Source: Psychromonas sp. L1A2 (lineage in GTDB: Bacteria > Pseudomonadota > Gammaproteobacteria > Enterobacterales > Psychromonadaceae). From it: a DNA stretch of 64,000 nt. The notes under the pieces were generated by a model. The model ran no database searches, was not told the DNA's origin, and was given only the letters and a program-made list of their open reading frames with translations. This document shows positions 43,417 through 52,420 of this stretch, piece after piece (position 1 is the stretch's first letter; each line of letters starts with the position of its first letter). The translations under genes were made by a program, and so were the position numbers. Where the stretch lies: NCBI RefSeq assembly GCF_009828855.1, contig NZ_WUAG01000002.1, forward strand, positions 1,674,001-1,738,000, in the 5' to 3' direction.

Positions 43417-45438
43417 ATGTTACTCATTTTAAGCATTTTGGCCTTATTCTTAGGTCCTGTTACTTACCGACTATTACAACGACAACCCGGTTGGTTAGAT
43501 CTATTAGATGCTTTTATATTTGTTAGCATATCTGGTCTTGTACTCTTCCACATTCTCCCTGAATTATTGTACGAAGGTGGCTTATTAGTGCTGGTCTTAA
43601 CAGGCTTGGGTCTACTAACTCCTTCTCTGATAGAAAAATACTTCCATAAAGCCGCTAATAAAGCCCATAACACAACCTTGTTTCTTGGTGTATTAGGTTT
43701 AGTACTACATGCTAGCCTTGATGGTACTGTTTTATTAGTAAATCAAGCTGACCATACCGGATGGTTATTAGCGCTAGGTGTTTTATTACATCGTTTCCCC
43801 GTTGGTTTGACTATCTGGTGGTTGTTACGTCCGCAATATGGTGTCGTTTTACCCTTTGTTGTTTTAATTAGTATGGCTGCAGCCACTTTACTTGGCGCGT
43901 CTTATGCGGAGCTTTCTATGTCTCAATTAGATGGACAGCTACTTGCTTGGTTCCAAGCTTTTGTTATGGGCTCTATTATGCATGTTGTATTGCATAGACC
44001 TTATTTACAGCATCATAAAAAACATCAACAAGGTAATACAAAAGAACATAAATATGCTGCTGGTATCGGTAGTTTGTTTGGTTTAGTGGTTTTAGGGTTT
44101 GTATTATTACCACATTGGCTTGGCTATATAGAACATAACCATGATCATGCTGTATCGAATGAGCATGAAGCTCACGAGTCTCACCTTCTTGTTCAAGAAG
44201 TTGAACATGGAGGTTTGCACTTAGAAAATATTATTCATGATCATGATGCTGAAGAACATGCGCAAACTAATGAGTCACAACATGTAGAAGAAGAGGCTGG
44301 ACACCATGAACATCTGCATGAGGATGAAGTTCATGATGAACATGAGCATGAAGATATACATCATAATCAAAGTATCGAAGAAAGCGAGGCGCTACATCAA
44401 CAACATAATACCGCATTAACTTTAGTTAACTTTGGTAAGCTAGCTTTATACAGTGCGCCTATGTTGTTATTTGCTTACCTTTTAAGTGGATTAATGCATT
44501 ATTTTAAACCAGCATTAAATGTATTACCGACACAGGGTAATAAAGGTTATTTTAAAGACGCCATTAAAGGAGTTTTATATGGCCTACCTTTACCTATTTG
44601 CTCACCTGCCGCGAGCAAAATGCACCAACAATTATTAAGCTTGGGAGCGAATCAAACTTTTGCGACCGCTTTTTTAATCGCGACCCCAATTATTGGTTTT
44701 GATGCCATTTTAATCTCTATTCCATTATTGGGTGAGCAGTTAGCTCTATTACGCATTGTATTTGCAGTTTTATTTGCTGTGATAATCGCATGGTTATTAG
44801 GAAGGCATTTTAAGCATTCGATTTCTGCTGTTGCCGAGCAAAGTTGTCAGGGAGGGCATCCAACTTCACGCTTTGTAGCAGCGATAAAACAAGGTTATCA
44901 ACATCAATTAGATCACACTGCGCCTTGGGTTATCTTTGGTTGGGCATTAGCCGCAACTTTATCCGCAACGCCTGCTTGGGCTTTCTTTGAGCAAGCCTTA
45001 TGGTTACAAGTATTAGTGATGGTGCTGATCGCTTTCCCATTTGCATTATGTGCAACGGGAATGACACCTATTATTGCGGTGATGCTAATTGCTGGTTTAT
45101 CGCCAGGGGCTGCGGTTGCTTGTTTGTTAATTGGACCAAGTATTAGCTTAGATTTATTAAAACAATTAAGGCTTCAACAAGGTTACTTTGCTGCATTTGC
45201 TTTTGCAATGGTGATGTTGGTAACGGCTTTCTTAATTGGATTGTCATTAAATGAGTATATCGATGCTTTCCCATTGCCATGGTTAGGTGAACTAGATGCT
45301 GACTTTTCTTGGTGGCACTTTGCTAGTTTAGCCATTATTCTTGTTTTGTATTTTACTTCACTATTTCGTAGAGGTGCACGTGCTTTTATTGCGGAATTAT
45401 TACCTAAAAGTTTATTGGGGCATCACCATCATCATTAA
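43417..45438 (+). CDS. Fused ZIP-like/permease (DUF318-like) metal transporter with His-rich linker and tail
   Basis: The 673-residue protein joins two membrane domains. The N-terminal part (about 1-230) resembles ZIP transporters, with metal-ligand-like motifs LFHILPE (H45, E49), LHASLDG (H98, D102) and LLHRFPVG (H125). A soluble linker at about 233-330 is very rich in His, Asp and Glu. The C-terminal part (about 340-660) resembles the permeases linked to heavy-metal or arsenic export (YraQ/ArsP, SO_0444-like), with YGLPLPICSPAASKMH in place of the family's usual CSCG. It ends in five histidines. I infer divalent metal transport, probably zinc or copper; direction is unknown. Confidence 0.7.
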   Translation: MLLILSILALFLGPVTYRLLQRQPGWLDLLDAFIFVSISGLVLFHILPELLYEGGLLVLVLTGLGLLTPSLIEKYFHKAANKAHNTTLFLGVLGLVLHASLDGTVLLVNQADHTGWLLALGVLLHRFPVGLTIWWLLRPQYGVVLPFVVLISMAAATLLGASYAELSMSQLDGQLLAWFQAFVMGSIMHVVLHRPYLQHHKKHQQGNTKEHKYAAGIGSLFGLVVLGFVLLPHWLGYIEHNHDHAVSNEHEAHESHLLVQEVEHGGLHLENIIHDHDAEEHAQTNESQHVEEEAGHHEHLHEDEVHDEHEHEDIHHNQSIEESEALHQQHNTALTLVNFGKLALYSAPMLLFAYLLSGLMHYFKPALNVLPTQGNKGYFKDAIKGVLYGLPLPICSPAASKMHQQLLSLGANQTFATAFLIATPIIGFDAILISIPLLGEQLALLRIVFAVLFAVIIAWLLGRHFKHSISAVAEQSCQGGHPTSRFVAAIKQGYQHQLDHTAPWVIFGWALAATLSATPAWAFFEQALWLQVLVMVLIAFPFALCATGMTPIIAVMLIAGLSPGAAVACLLIGPSISLDLLKQLRLQQGYFAAFAFAMVMLVTAFLIGLSLNEYIDAFPLPWLGELDADFSWWHFASLAIILVLYFTSLFRRGARAFIAELLPKSLLGHHHHH

Positions 45439-45442
45439 AGGT

Positions 45443-45488
45443 AATATGAGTACGCTAATCATATTGTTATGATTAGCGTACTCATATT
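45443..45488. terminator. Perfect 21-base-pair hairpin between convergent genes
   Basis: The arms run from 45443 to 45463 and 45468 to 45488 (TATGAGTACGCTAATCATA and its complement) with a four-base TTGT loop. It lies between the transporter stop and the glutaredoxin stop, where a bidirectional terminator is expected, although the T-tract is short. Confidence 0.65.
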
Positions 45489-45490
45489 TA

Positions 45491-45847
45491 TTAAGCGAAT
45501 CTTTTCTCTAGATAACTAACAATGTCTGATGACTCATACATCCAAGTAACGGTGTTATTTTCTTCTATACGTAAACAAGGTACTTTTACGTGACCGCCTT
45601 GTTCAGCAAGTACCTTTTTGTGTTCAGGTTGTTGTGCATCGACTAATTCAATATTTAACGCATTACGGCGCATCGCACGTCGAACCTTGACGCAAAAAGG
45701 ACAAGCAGCAAATTGGTATAATTGTAAGCTCTTTGTTTCTTGGTCAACTTTTTGTTGTAAATCGTCTTTGCGTTTTACTTTCTTAGGTGCAAAAATAAAG
45801 TTCAGTATTAAAATTAAACGGCCTAATAGCCAGCGAATTATTTTCAT
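45491..45847 (-). CDS. Membrane-anchored glutaredoxin
   Basis: The 118-residue protein has an N-terminal hydrophobic helix (about 3-20) followed by a basic linker. The glutaredoxin fold has the dithiol active site CPFC at residues 49-52 and the cis-proline segment HVKVPCLRIEE. An extra cysteine follows that proline. It would catalyse glutathione-dependent disulfide exchange on the cytoplasmic face of the inner membrane. Similar anchored glutaredoxins occur in marine gammaproteobacteria. It is convergent with the metal transporter. Confidence 0.88.
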   Translation of the reverse strand: MKIIRWLLGRLILILNFIFAPKKVKRKDDLQQKVDQETKSLQLYQFAACPFCVKVRRAMRRNALNIELVDAQQPEHKKVLAEQGGHVKVPCLRIEENNTVTWMYESSDIVSYLEKRFA

Positions 45848-45946
45848 CTTTTTCTCTTTGTAATTGACTGTTCAAAGTAAAATTGTAACCGATCCAAGAG
45901 GTTCATAAAAGATGATTACCTCTCGAATACTAATTAAGGAAAATAA

Positions 45947-46138
45947 ATGAGTACTCCTGCCTCTCCATGCGTTTCGAATTGCTGTTTAAATGAAGAAGAT
46001 ATTTGTTTAGGCTGTTTTCGTAGTTTGACTGAAATCACTGGCTGGTCGCAAGCATCAGATTCAGGTAAACAAGACATTATTGCTAATACAAAAATACGTC
46101 GTGAGAAGATTAAAGTCTCTCAATCATTACCATCGTAG
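45947..46138 (+). CDS. DUF1289 family small cysteine-rich protein
   Basis: The 63-residue protein has the DUF1289 pattern PCVSNCCLNEEDICLGCFRS with cysteines spaced like a metal or Fe-S site, then LTEITGWSQAS. Function is unknown. It is divergent from the glutaredoxin gene and 27 bases ahead of the YeeZ-type gene, so the two may share a transcript. A weak AAGGAAA ribosome-binding site precedes it. Confidence 0.85.
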   Translation: MSTPASPCVSNCCLNEEDICLGCFRSLTEITGWSQASDSGKQDIIANTKIRREKIKVSQSLPS

Positions 46139-46165
46139 TTAATATTTTAAATAGGTTATGAGTAT

Positions 46166-46975
46166 ATGAATCAAAACGATACAGTTAGTATATTGGGCAG
46201 CGGTTGGTTAGGTTTGCCATTAGCGCGTAGTTTACAGCTTGATGGGAAAACAGTGCGCTTATCAACTCGAACGGAAAATAAAGCGAAACAGTTAGCTGGT
46301 TTGAACTTTAAATCTTATGTGGTTGATATAGAAAGTAGCTTATATAACCTAGATGACCTCGATAATTTAAATAACGTCCAAGATTTTTTACAAGCTAATA
46401 CACTTATTATCAATATTACTAGTAAGTCATTATCTGCCTTTCAGGATCTTTTGATTGAAGTTGAAAAAAGCTCCATTGAACACGTTTTATTTATTAGCTC
46501 TACTTCGGTTTATGGTAATAACCAAGGAATATGTAAAGAAAGTGACGTCTTAGAAACTGAAACTAATTTACGTAAAATAGAAAAATTATTTACAGATAAT
46601 ATACATTTTGATTGTACAGTTATTCGCTTCGCCGGATTGATTGGCCGTAAACGTCATCCCGGTAGATTCTTTGCTGGGGGAAAAAGTATTAAAGATGGCA
46701 ATGCTAAGGTAAACCTAATTCATCAATTTGATTGCATTAAATTAATTGAAACTATTTTACAACAACAAGCATGGGGTGAAGTGTTCAATGGCTGTGCTGA
46801 TAATCATCCCACTAAACAATCATATTATACCAAAATGGCATTATCATTAGGGTATCCAGAACCAGAGTGTCTTATTGCAGAGCCAAGTGCCTCTAAAATA
46901 GTGTGCAATGAAAAAATAAAAACACAACTAGGTTATCAATTTATTTATCCTGATATATTTAATATCATCTGTTAA
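46166..46975 (+). CDS. yeeZ: NAD(P)-dependent epimerase/reductase-like protein, YeeZ family
   Basis: The 269-residue protein begins with a Rossmann motif in the 6PGDH-like form ILGSGWLGLPLARSL. It continues with the SDR-like blocks FISSTSVYGNNQG and FAGLIGRKRHPGRFFAGG, matching E. coli YeeZ in order and length. The catalytic Tyr of SDR enzymes sits in SVYG, but the usual YxxxK is not obvious, so activity is uncertain. Substrate is unknown. Confidence 0.82.
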   Translation: MNQNDTVSILGSGWLGLPLARSLQLDGKTVRLSTRTENKAKQLAGLNFKSYVVDIESSLYNLDDLDNLNNVQDFLQANTLIINITSKSLSAFQDLLIEVEKSSIEHVLFISSTSVYGNNQGICKESDVLETETNLRKIEKLFTDNIHFDCTVIRFAGLIGRKRHPGRFFAGGKSIKDGNAKVNLIHQFDCIKLIETILQQQAWGEVFNGCADNHPTKQSYYTKMALSLGYPEPECLIAEPSASKIVCNEKIKTQLGYQFIYPDIFNIIC

Positions 46976-47014
46976 CTTCATTTCTTTTGATTCGAAAATA
47001 ATACCTTCTTATGA

Positions 47015-47044
47015 GGCTGTATTAATAATGAAATTAATACAGCC
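47015..47044. terminator. Perfect 12-base-pair hairpin after yeeZ
   Basis: GGCTGTATTAAT and ATTAATACAGCC enclose a six-base loop about 40 bases past the yeeZ stop. There is no T-tract, so it may stabilise the 3' end rather than terminate. Confidence 0.5.
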
Positions 47045-47109
47045 AATCACCTATATTACTTATTCCATACCACAAAAAGACCATAAATAAAGTAGGGTTT
47101 ATAGCATTT

Positions 47110-47135
47110 CTTAAAATAAGTGTACTTATTTTAAG
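47110..47135. repeat. 12-2-12 palindrome upstream of nirB
   Basis: CTTAAAATAAGT and ACTTATTTTAAG flank a GT spacer. It ends 16 bases before the FNR box. It could be an operator, for example for a nitrite- or NO-responsive regulator, or an RNA hairpin. Confidence 0.5.
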
Positions 47136-47151
47136 CGTTATGTGATTTCTA

Positions 47152-47165
47152 TTGATATCTATCAA
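47152..47165 (+). promoter_or_regulatory. FNR box of the nirBDC operon
   Basis: TTGATATCTATCAA is a perfect match to the FNR consensus TTGAT-N4-ATCAA. It lies 66 bases before the nirB ATG, which suits class II activation with a -10 near 47182-47191. Anaerobic induction is therefore expected. Confidence 0.85.
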
Positions 47166-47230
47166 GTTCTGTTTGCAGGGGTAGGTTATCTTTCACTTGA
47201 ATTTAGTTTTAGCTGGTGGATGAGGAAATT

Positions 47231-49780
47231 ATGAGTAAACAAAAGTTAGTCATTATTGGTAATGGCATGGTCGGGCACCGTTTTATTGAAGAGTTTGTCG
47301 ATAAAGGTGGCCTAGTGCATTTTGATATCGTTACTTTCTGTGAAGAGCCACGTGTAGCATACGATCGCGTACACCTTTCTTCATACTTTTCTCATCATAC
47401 TGCTGACGAATTGTCATTAGTAAAAGAAGGTTATTACCAAAAACACAATATTGAAGTGTTTGTTGGTGAACGTGCCTTAACCATTAATCGTGCTGAAAAG
47501 GTCATTCATTCTCAAACGGGTCGAGCCATTGTTTACGATAAGCTGATTATGGCAACAGGATCTTACCCGTGGGTTCCGACCATTAAAGGTAACGAGAGCA
47601 AAGATTGCTTTGTGTATCGTACTATTGAAGATTTAAATGCAATTGAAAGTACTGCTCGTCGTAGTAAAAGTGGTGCAGTTATTGGTGGTGGTTTACTAGG
47701 TTTAGAGGCCGCTGGCGCATTAAAAGCATTGGGTGTGGAAACACATGTGATTGAATTTGCCCCTGTATTAATGGCTGAGCAATTAGATCAGCAAGGTGGT
47801 CAAATTTTACGTAGTAAAATCGAAAGTATTGATGTGAACGTACATACCGGTAAAAACACCAAAGAGATTATTGCATCAGGCGAGACTGCACGTAATACCA
47901 TGCAGTTTGCTGATGGTAGTGAATTAGAAGTCGATTTTATCGTTTTTTCTACAGGTGTTCGTCCTCAGGATAAATTAGCAAAACAATGCGGCCTAGCGAC
48001 GGCTCGTCGTGGTGGCATTACGATTAATGATCAATGTATTACGTCTGACCCAGATATCTTTGCGATTGGTGAGTGTGCTTCTTGGAATGAAAAATTCTTT
48101 GGCTTAGTGGCACCGGGTTACAACATGGCAAAAGTCGCGGTAGATACATTATTAGGCAACGAAAATGCATTTACTGGTGCAGACATGAGCGCAAAACTAA
48201 AACTATTAGGGGTTGATGTTGGTAGTATTGGTGATGCTAATGGCCGTACACCGAACTGTAAAAGTTACGTGTACTTAGACGGTAATAAATCAATCTATAA
48301 ACGTCTTATTGTTTCTGAAGACGGTAAAAAATTATTAGGTGCAGTATTAGTTGGTGATAGCAGCAGTTACAGTGATTTATTACAATATAAATTAAACGAT
48401 ATTGAACTACCAAAACATCCTGATGCACTTATTTTACCTAGTCATTCTGGTGCTGAAAAAGTTGGCTTAGGCGTAGATGCTTTACCTGAAACTGCACAAG
48501 TTTGTTCATGCTTTGATGTTAAAAAATCAGATATATCTGAAGCCGTTGCCGCTGGTCATACGACCATTGGTGCAATCAAAATGGAAACAAAAGCTGGCAC
48601 GGGTTGTGGTGGTTGTGTGCCGCTTATTACACAAGTATTAAATGCAGAATTAAAAAAACAAGGTGTAGAAGTTAAAAACCACATTTGTGAACATTTTGAA
48701 TACTCTCGCCAAGAGTTATTTCACTTGATCCGTGTTGGTGGTATTAAAACCTTTAAAGCTTTATTAGATAAATATGGTAACGGTTATGGCTGTGAAGTGT
48801 GTAAACCTACGGTAGGATCTATTTTAGCGTCTTGCTGGAATGATTTTGTGTTAACCCAAGATCATAATGGCTTACAAGATACTAACGATATCTTCTTAGG
48901 TAATATGCAAAAAGACGGGACTTATTCTGTTATTCCTCGTATGGCGGGTGGTGAAGTGACGCCAAAAGCATTAGGTGTCGTCGCTAAAGTGGCTGAGCAA
49001 TACGCACTTTATACCAAAATAACAGGTGCACAACGCATCGGTTTATTTGGCGCTCACAAAAGTGACTTACCTGATATTTGGCAACAACTAATCGATGCTG
49101 GTTTTGAAACGGGTCAAGCTTATGCGAAAGCGTTACGCATGGTTAAAACCTGTGTAGGAAGCACATGGTGTCGTTTTGGTGTACAAGATAGTGTAGGCCT
49201 TGGTGTTGAGCTTGAAAATCGTTACAAAGGCTTACGTACACCCCACAAGATAAAATTTGGTGTATCAGGTTGTACTCGTGAATGTGCTGAAGCACAGGGT
49301 AAAGATGTCGGCATTATTGCAACAGATTCTGGTTGGAACCTTTACGTATGTGGTAATGGCGGTATGAAGCCACAACATGCATCATTATTAGCGTCTGATT
49401 TAGACAAAGAAACCTTGGTTAAATACTTAGACCGTTTCATGATGTTTTATGTGCGTACTGCCGATAAGTTAACACGTACGTCAGTATGGTTACAGAATCT
49501 TGAAGGTGGTGTTGAATACTTACAAGACGTGATCATGAATGATAAGTTAGGTATTAACGAACAACTTGAAAAAGAGATGGCTGAGGCAATTAATAGCTTC
49601 CAATGTGAATGGACAACGGCATTATCTGATCAACACCAGCTATCACGCTTTTCACACTTCATTAACAGCGATCAACAAGATGACAATGTTGTGTTCACTC
49701 CTGAGCGTGGTCAAAAACGCCCAGCATTCTTTGAAGAAAAAGCCCCAACTTACCACATTAACTTGGAGGAAATGAAATGA
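47231..49780 (+). CDS. nirB: NADH-dependent nitrite reductase, large subunit
   Basis: The 849-residue cytoplasmic enzyme reduces nitrite to ammonium with NADH. Domains in order are an FAD/NAD pyridine nucleotide-disulfide oxidoreductase part (KLVIIGNGMVGHRFIE, IGGGLLGLEAAGALK), a BFD-like [2Fe-2S] domain (VCSCFDVKK, GTGCGGCVP), and the siroheme/[4Fe-4S] half. The last has cysteines in TCVGSTWCRFG near 640-647 and SGCTRECAEAQG near 680-685. I chose the ATG at 47231, eight bases after GAGG. nirD overlaps its stop as ATGA. Confidence 0.97.
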   Translation: MSKQKLVIIGNGMVGHRFIEEFVDKGGLVHFDIVTFCEEPRVAYDRVHLSSYFSHHTADELSLVKEGYYQKHNIEVFVGERALTINRAEKVIHSQTGRAIVYDKLIMATGSYPWVPTIKGNESKDCFVYRTIEDLNAIESTARRSKSGAVIGGGLLGLEAAGALKALGVETHVIEFAPVLMAEQLDQQGGQILRSKIESIDVNVHTGKNTKEIIASGETARNTMQFADGSELEVDFIVFSTGVRPQDKLAKQCGLATARRGGITINDQCITSDPDIFAIGECASWNEKFFGLVAPGYNMAKVAVDTLLGNENAFTGADMSAKLKLLGVDVGSIGDANGRTPNCKSYVYLDGNKSIYKRLIVSEDGKKLLGAVLVGDSSSYSDLLQYKLNDIELPKHPDALILPSHSGAEKVGLGVDALPETAQVCSCFDVKKSDISEAVAAGHTTIGAIKMETKAGTGCGGCVPLITQVLNAELKKQGVEVKNHICEHFEYSRQELFHLIRVGGIKTFKALLDKYGNGYGCEVCKPTVGSILASCWNDFVLTQDHNGLQDTNDIFLGNMQKDGTYSVIPRMAGGEVTPKALGVVAKVAEQYALYTKITGAQRIGLFGAHKSDLPDIWQQLIDAGFETGQAYAKALRMVKTCVGSTWCRFGVQDSVGLGVELENRYKGLRTPHKIKFGVSGCTRECAEAQGKDVGIIATDSGWNLYVCGNGGMKPQHASLLASDLDKETLVKYLDRFMMFYVRTADKLTRTSVWLQNLEGGVEYLQDVIMNDKLGINEQLEKEMAEAINSFQCEWTTALSDQHQLSRFSHFINSDQQDDNVVFTPERGQKRPAFFEEKAPTYHINLEEMK

Positions 49781-50103
49781 GTAAATGGAATCCAATTTGC
49801 GCCTTAGACAACGTTTACCCTGCAACAGGCGTATGTGCATTAATAGACGGTAAGCAAGTCGCTATTTTTCGCCCTCGTGACGATGAGCAAGTATTTGCAA
49901 TGGAGAATATGGATCCATTTGCGCGATCAAATGTACTGTCTCGCGGTATTATTTGTGAACACAAAGACCAGCTATGGGTTGCATCGCCACTTAAGAAACA
50001 ACGTTTTAACTTAGTAGATGGATCATGTTTAGAAAATGATCAAGTCTCTGTTGCAACCTATAAAACGCGTATTAAAGAAGGCAGTATCGAGGTTCAATTA
50101 TAA
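49777..50103 (+). CDS. nirD: Nitrite reductase small subunit
   Basis: The 108-residue protein has a Rieske-like fold without the cluster ligands, as is normal for NirD: VCALIDGKQVAIFRPR, MDPFARSNVLSRGII, KQRFNLVDGSCLEND. It is the partner subunit of NirB and overlaps the nirB stop by four bases, so the two are translated in step. Confidence 0.95.
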   Translation: MSKWNPICALDNVYPATGVCALIDGKQVAIFRPRDDEQVFAMENMDPFARSNVLSRGIICEHKDQLWVASPLKKQRFNLVDGSCLENDQVSVATYKTRIKEGSIEVQL

Positions 50104-50248
50104 AAGCCCAGCTATAAAAGGTGCGGCTGTAAAGATTAAATAGCTTAAATGCTTCTTACTTATGATAGTACGACTGTTGTCCATTAAGTAAGTAAGGAGC
50201 CTTTCACTATTCAATTTTAACTTCAATCTTAACAATAGGGACTTATCT

Positions 50249-51061
50249 ATGTCTTACATTAAACCTGCTGAATTTGTTCAAACTATGATCGATGCCGGCG
50301 AAAATAAAGTGTTCATGTCAACTCGCGATACCATTCTTCGAGGCATCATGGCAGGGGCTATTTTAGCTGTCGCCGTTGTTGTTGCAATAACTGCAGCTGT
50401 ACAAACGGGTCTGCCGATTGTCGGTGCTTTGGTCTTTCCTGTAGGGTTTGTTGTCTTAAACCTGATGGGGTTTGATTTGTTAACGGCGGTTTTTGCACTA
50501 GCGCCATTGGCATTATTTGATAAACGAAAAGGGGTGACTAAAGCAGGGGTATTACGTAACTGGTTATTAGTTGGTTTAGGCAACTTGATTGGGGCTGTGA
50601 GTGTCGCTTTTCTCATAACTTTAACATTTACTATGAACTTTAGTGTTGAGCCAGGTGCAGTAGGTCAAGCTTTTATTAAAGCATCTACAGCTCGTTCACT
50701 TGGTTTCGCTGAGCACGGTATGGATGGTTGGATCACCGCTTTTGTGAAAGGTATTCTGTGTAACTGGTTTGTTTGTTTAGGTGTAGTTGGCGCAATGGTT
50801 TCAAAATCAGTGGGAGGCAAAACGCTGGCAATGTGGTTCCCTATCTTTATCTTCTTTGCATTAGTGTTTGAGCATGCGGTTGTTAATATGTTTTTATTCC
50901 CAATCGGCATGATGTTAGGCGCTGAATTTACTATTATGGACTGGTTAACATGGAATCAGTTACCGGTTACATTAGGTAATATAGTCGGTGGTTTAGGCTT
51001 TACTGGTATGGTTCTGTACGTTACACACGCTAAAACAAAACCTGCACGTAATCTTGTATAA
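50249..51061 (+). CDS. nirC: Formate/nitrite transporter family channel, probable NirC
   Basis: The 270-residue protein has six membrane helices of the FNT family, with the conserved blocks GALVFPVGFVVLNLMG, ILCNWFVCLGV and FALVFEHAVVNMF containing the central histidine. Following nirBD by about 145 bases, it most likely brings nitrite into the cytoplasm, although FocA-like formate transport is possible. Its stop codon touches the first base of a MITE-like repeat. Confidence 0.88.
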   Translation: MSYIKPAEFVQTMIDAGENKVFMSTRDTILRGIMAGAILAVAVVVAITAAVQTGLPIVGALVFPVGFVVLNLMGFDLLTAVFALAPLALFDKRKGVTKAGVLRNWLLVGLGNLIGAVSVAFLITLTFTMNFSVEPGAVGQAFIKASTARSLGFAEHGMDGWITAFVKGILCNWFVCLGVVGAMVSKSVGGKTLAMWFPIFIFFALVFEHAVVNMFLFPIGMMLGAEFTIMDWLTWNQLPVTLGNIVGGLGFTGMVLYVTHAKTKPARNLV

Positions 51062-51217
51062 TACCAATCACAATAAATAGCTTATTTACTTGTTAAAACA
51101 GCCCAACTCCTCGTTGTAAATTTCGTAAAGAGAACAGCCATTTACGTCAATTTACGCCTTGAGTTGAACTGTTTTTACAGCGCAAAATTTAGATAACATA
51201 TTTAATGTAATCGGTAT
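51061..51217 (-). repeat. MITE-like repeat, copy 2
   Basis: The 157-base block begins ATACCAATCACAATAAATAG exactly at the nirC stop and ends GTAATCGGTAT. Reversed, it follows copy 1 closely through TACGAAATTTACAACGA and the GCGC/TCTAAATTT region. The terminal inverted repeats are ATACCRATYACA. Confidence 0.7.
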
Positions 51218-51279
51218 AACCTTACGTAATACGATCATGGATTAAAAAGTATTAACACTATATTGTTTTAATCTGTCAT

Positions 51280-51323
51280 AAAAATAAGGCCCTAAGTTAG
51301 TTATAACTTAGGGCCTTATTTTT
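51280..51323. terminator. Bidirectional terminator between nirC and yrbG
   Basis: AAAATAAGGCCCTAAGTTA and its complement form a perfect 19-base-pair stem around a four-base loop, with A/T runs on both sides. It separates convergent genes. Confidence 0.9.
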
Positions 51324-51405
51324 ATGATTTCTTTAGGAGTAATCGGTTGAATAACTTCCCATTATTATAAAGATACCATTATTATAAATATACCAACGGT
51401 TAAAT

Positions 51406-52389
51406 CTAGATTGATACTGCGTCTTTATACAACCAAACCATATAAGCAAGATAGCCGATTAATAATAAAGCACCTTCAACGCGGCCCAATATGGCTATTT
51501 TACCTTTTCTCCAAGCAATTGAGAAAATAACCAACGCCAAGGTTAATGCAATCATAACGGGATAATCACGCGTTAACACTGCGATATCGAAACTACTTGC
51601 ATGAATTAAACCTGGTAAGGCCATTACACCCAGAATATTAAACATATTTGAGCCGATGATATTACCCACTGCTAAATCGAACTCTTTTTTACGAGCAGCT
51701 GCAATGGTTGTTGCTAATTCAGGTAAGCTTGTACCGATAGCAACAACAGTTAATCCAATAATTAAGTCACTTACTTTAAAATATTCAGCAACTTCTACTG
51801 CACCCCAGACTAAAATCCGAGAAGAAGCGATTAAAATAAGAATACCAATAATTAACCATTTTAATGCTGCACCTTTACCGATTTCTTCTGGTAACTCATC
51901 TAAAATTTCCTGCGGTAAGGTGTCCTCTCCATTACTTTTTGCTTCCCAAATGGTAAAACCTAACATTGCAAACATCATGATTAATAGTAACAAACCATCT
52001 AAGAAGCTAAGATATTGATCCCACAAAAGAAAGTAGCTTATAGCCATGATTGCTAAAAGAGCAGGCATTTCACGTTTAAGTAGTTTTGAATGGATATGTA
52101 ACGGATAAAATAAAGCGGTTAAACCTAGCATTAAACCAACATTAGTAATATTAGAGCCAATAGCATTACCAATTGATAGTCCTGTATTCCCGTCTAATGC
52201 GGCCATAGATGACACTAACATTTCCGGGGCAGATGTACCCAAACCAACAATAACAACACCGACAATCAAAGGCGATATAGAAAAGCTACGCGCTGTATTA
52301 GATGCACCTAATACAAACTTATCTGCACTCCAAATAAGCAGTGCAAAACCAATTAGGATAGCCAATGTTGGATATAATAAAGTGATCAA
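51406..52389 (-). CDS. yrbG: Calcium/sodium antiporter, CaCA family
   Basis: The 327-residue inner-membrane protein has the two inverted alpha-repeats of Na+/Ca2+ exchangers: GLGTSAPEMLVSSMAAL with GNAIGSNITNVGLMLG near 50-90, and AIGTSLPELATTIAAARKKE with GNIIGSNMFNILGVM near 217-255. Ten or eleven membrane helices and an acidic central loop (about 150-172) fit YrbG. It exchanges Ca2+ for Na+ or H+, but physiological direction is unknown here. It is transcribed in the same direction as rpoZ after that gene's terminator. Confidence 0.92.
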   Translation of the reverse strand: MITLLYPTLAILIGFALLIWSADKFVLGASNTARSFSISPLIVGVVIVGLGTSAPEMLVSSMAALDGNTGLSIGNAIGSNITNVGLMLGLTALFYPLHIHSKLLKREMPALLAIMAISYFLLWDQYLSFLDGLLLLIMMFAMLGFTIWEAKSNGEDTLPQEILDELPEEIGKGAALKWLIIGILILIASSRILVWGAVEVAEYFKVSDLIIGLTVVAIGTSLPELATTIAAARKKEFDLAVGNIIGSNMFNILGVMALPGLIHASSFDIAVLTRDYPVMIALTLALVIFSIAWRKGKIAILGRVEGALLLIGYLAYMVWLYKDAVSI

Positions 52390-52420
52390 AACTTCCTCCT
52401 GAGTATTTTGAATTACCTAT

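Noticed and set aside
45424-45438. Five terminal histidine codons suggesting an engineered His-tag
   Set aside because: The codons are mixed CAT/CAC, the protein already has a natural His-rich linker, and the downstream sequence is normal chromosome, so it is a native feature.
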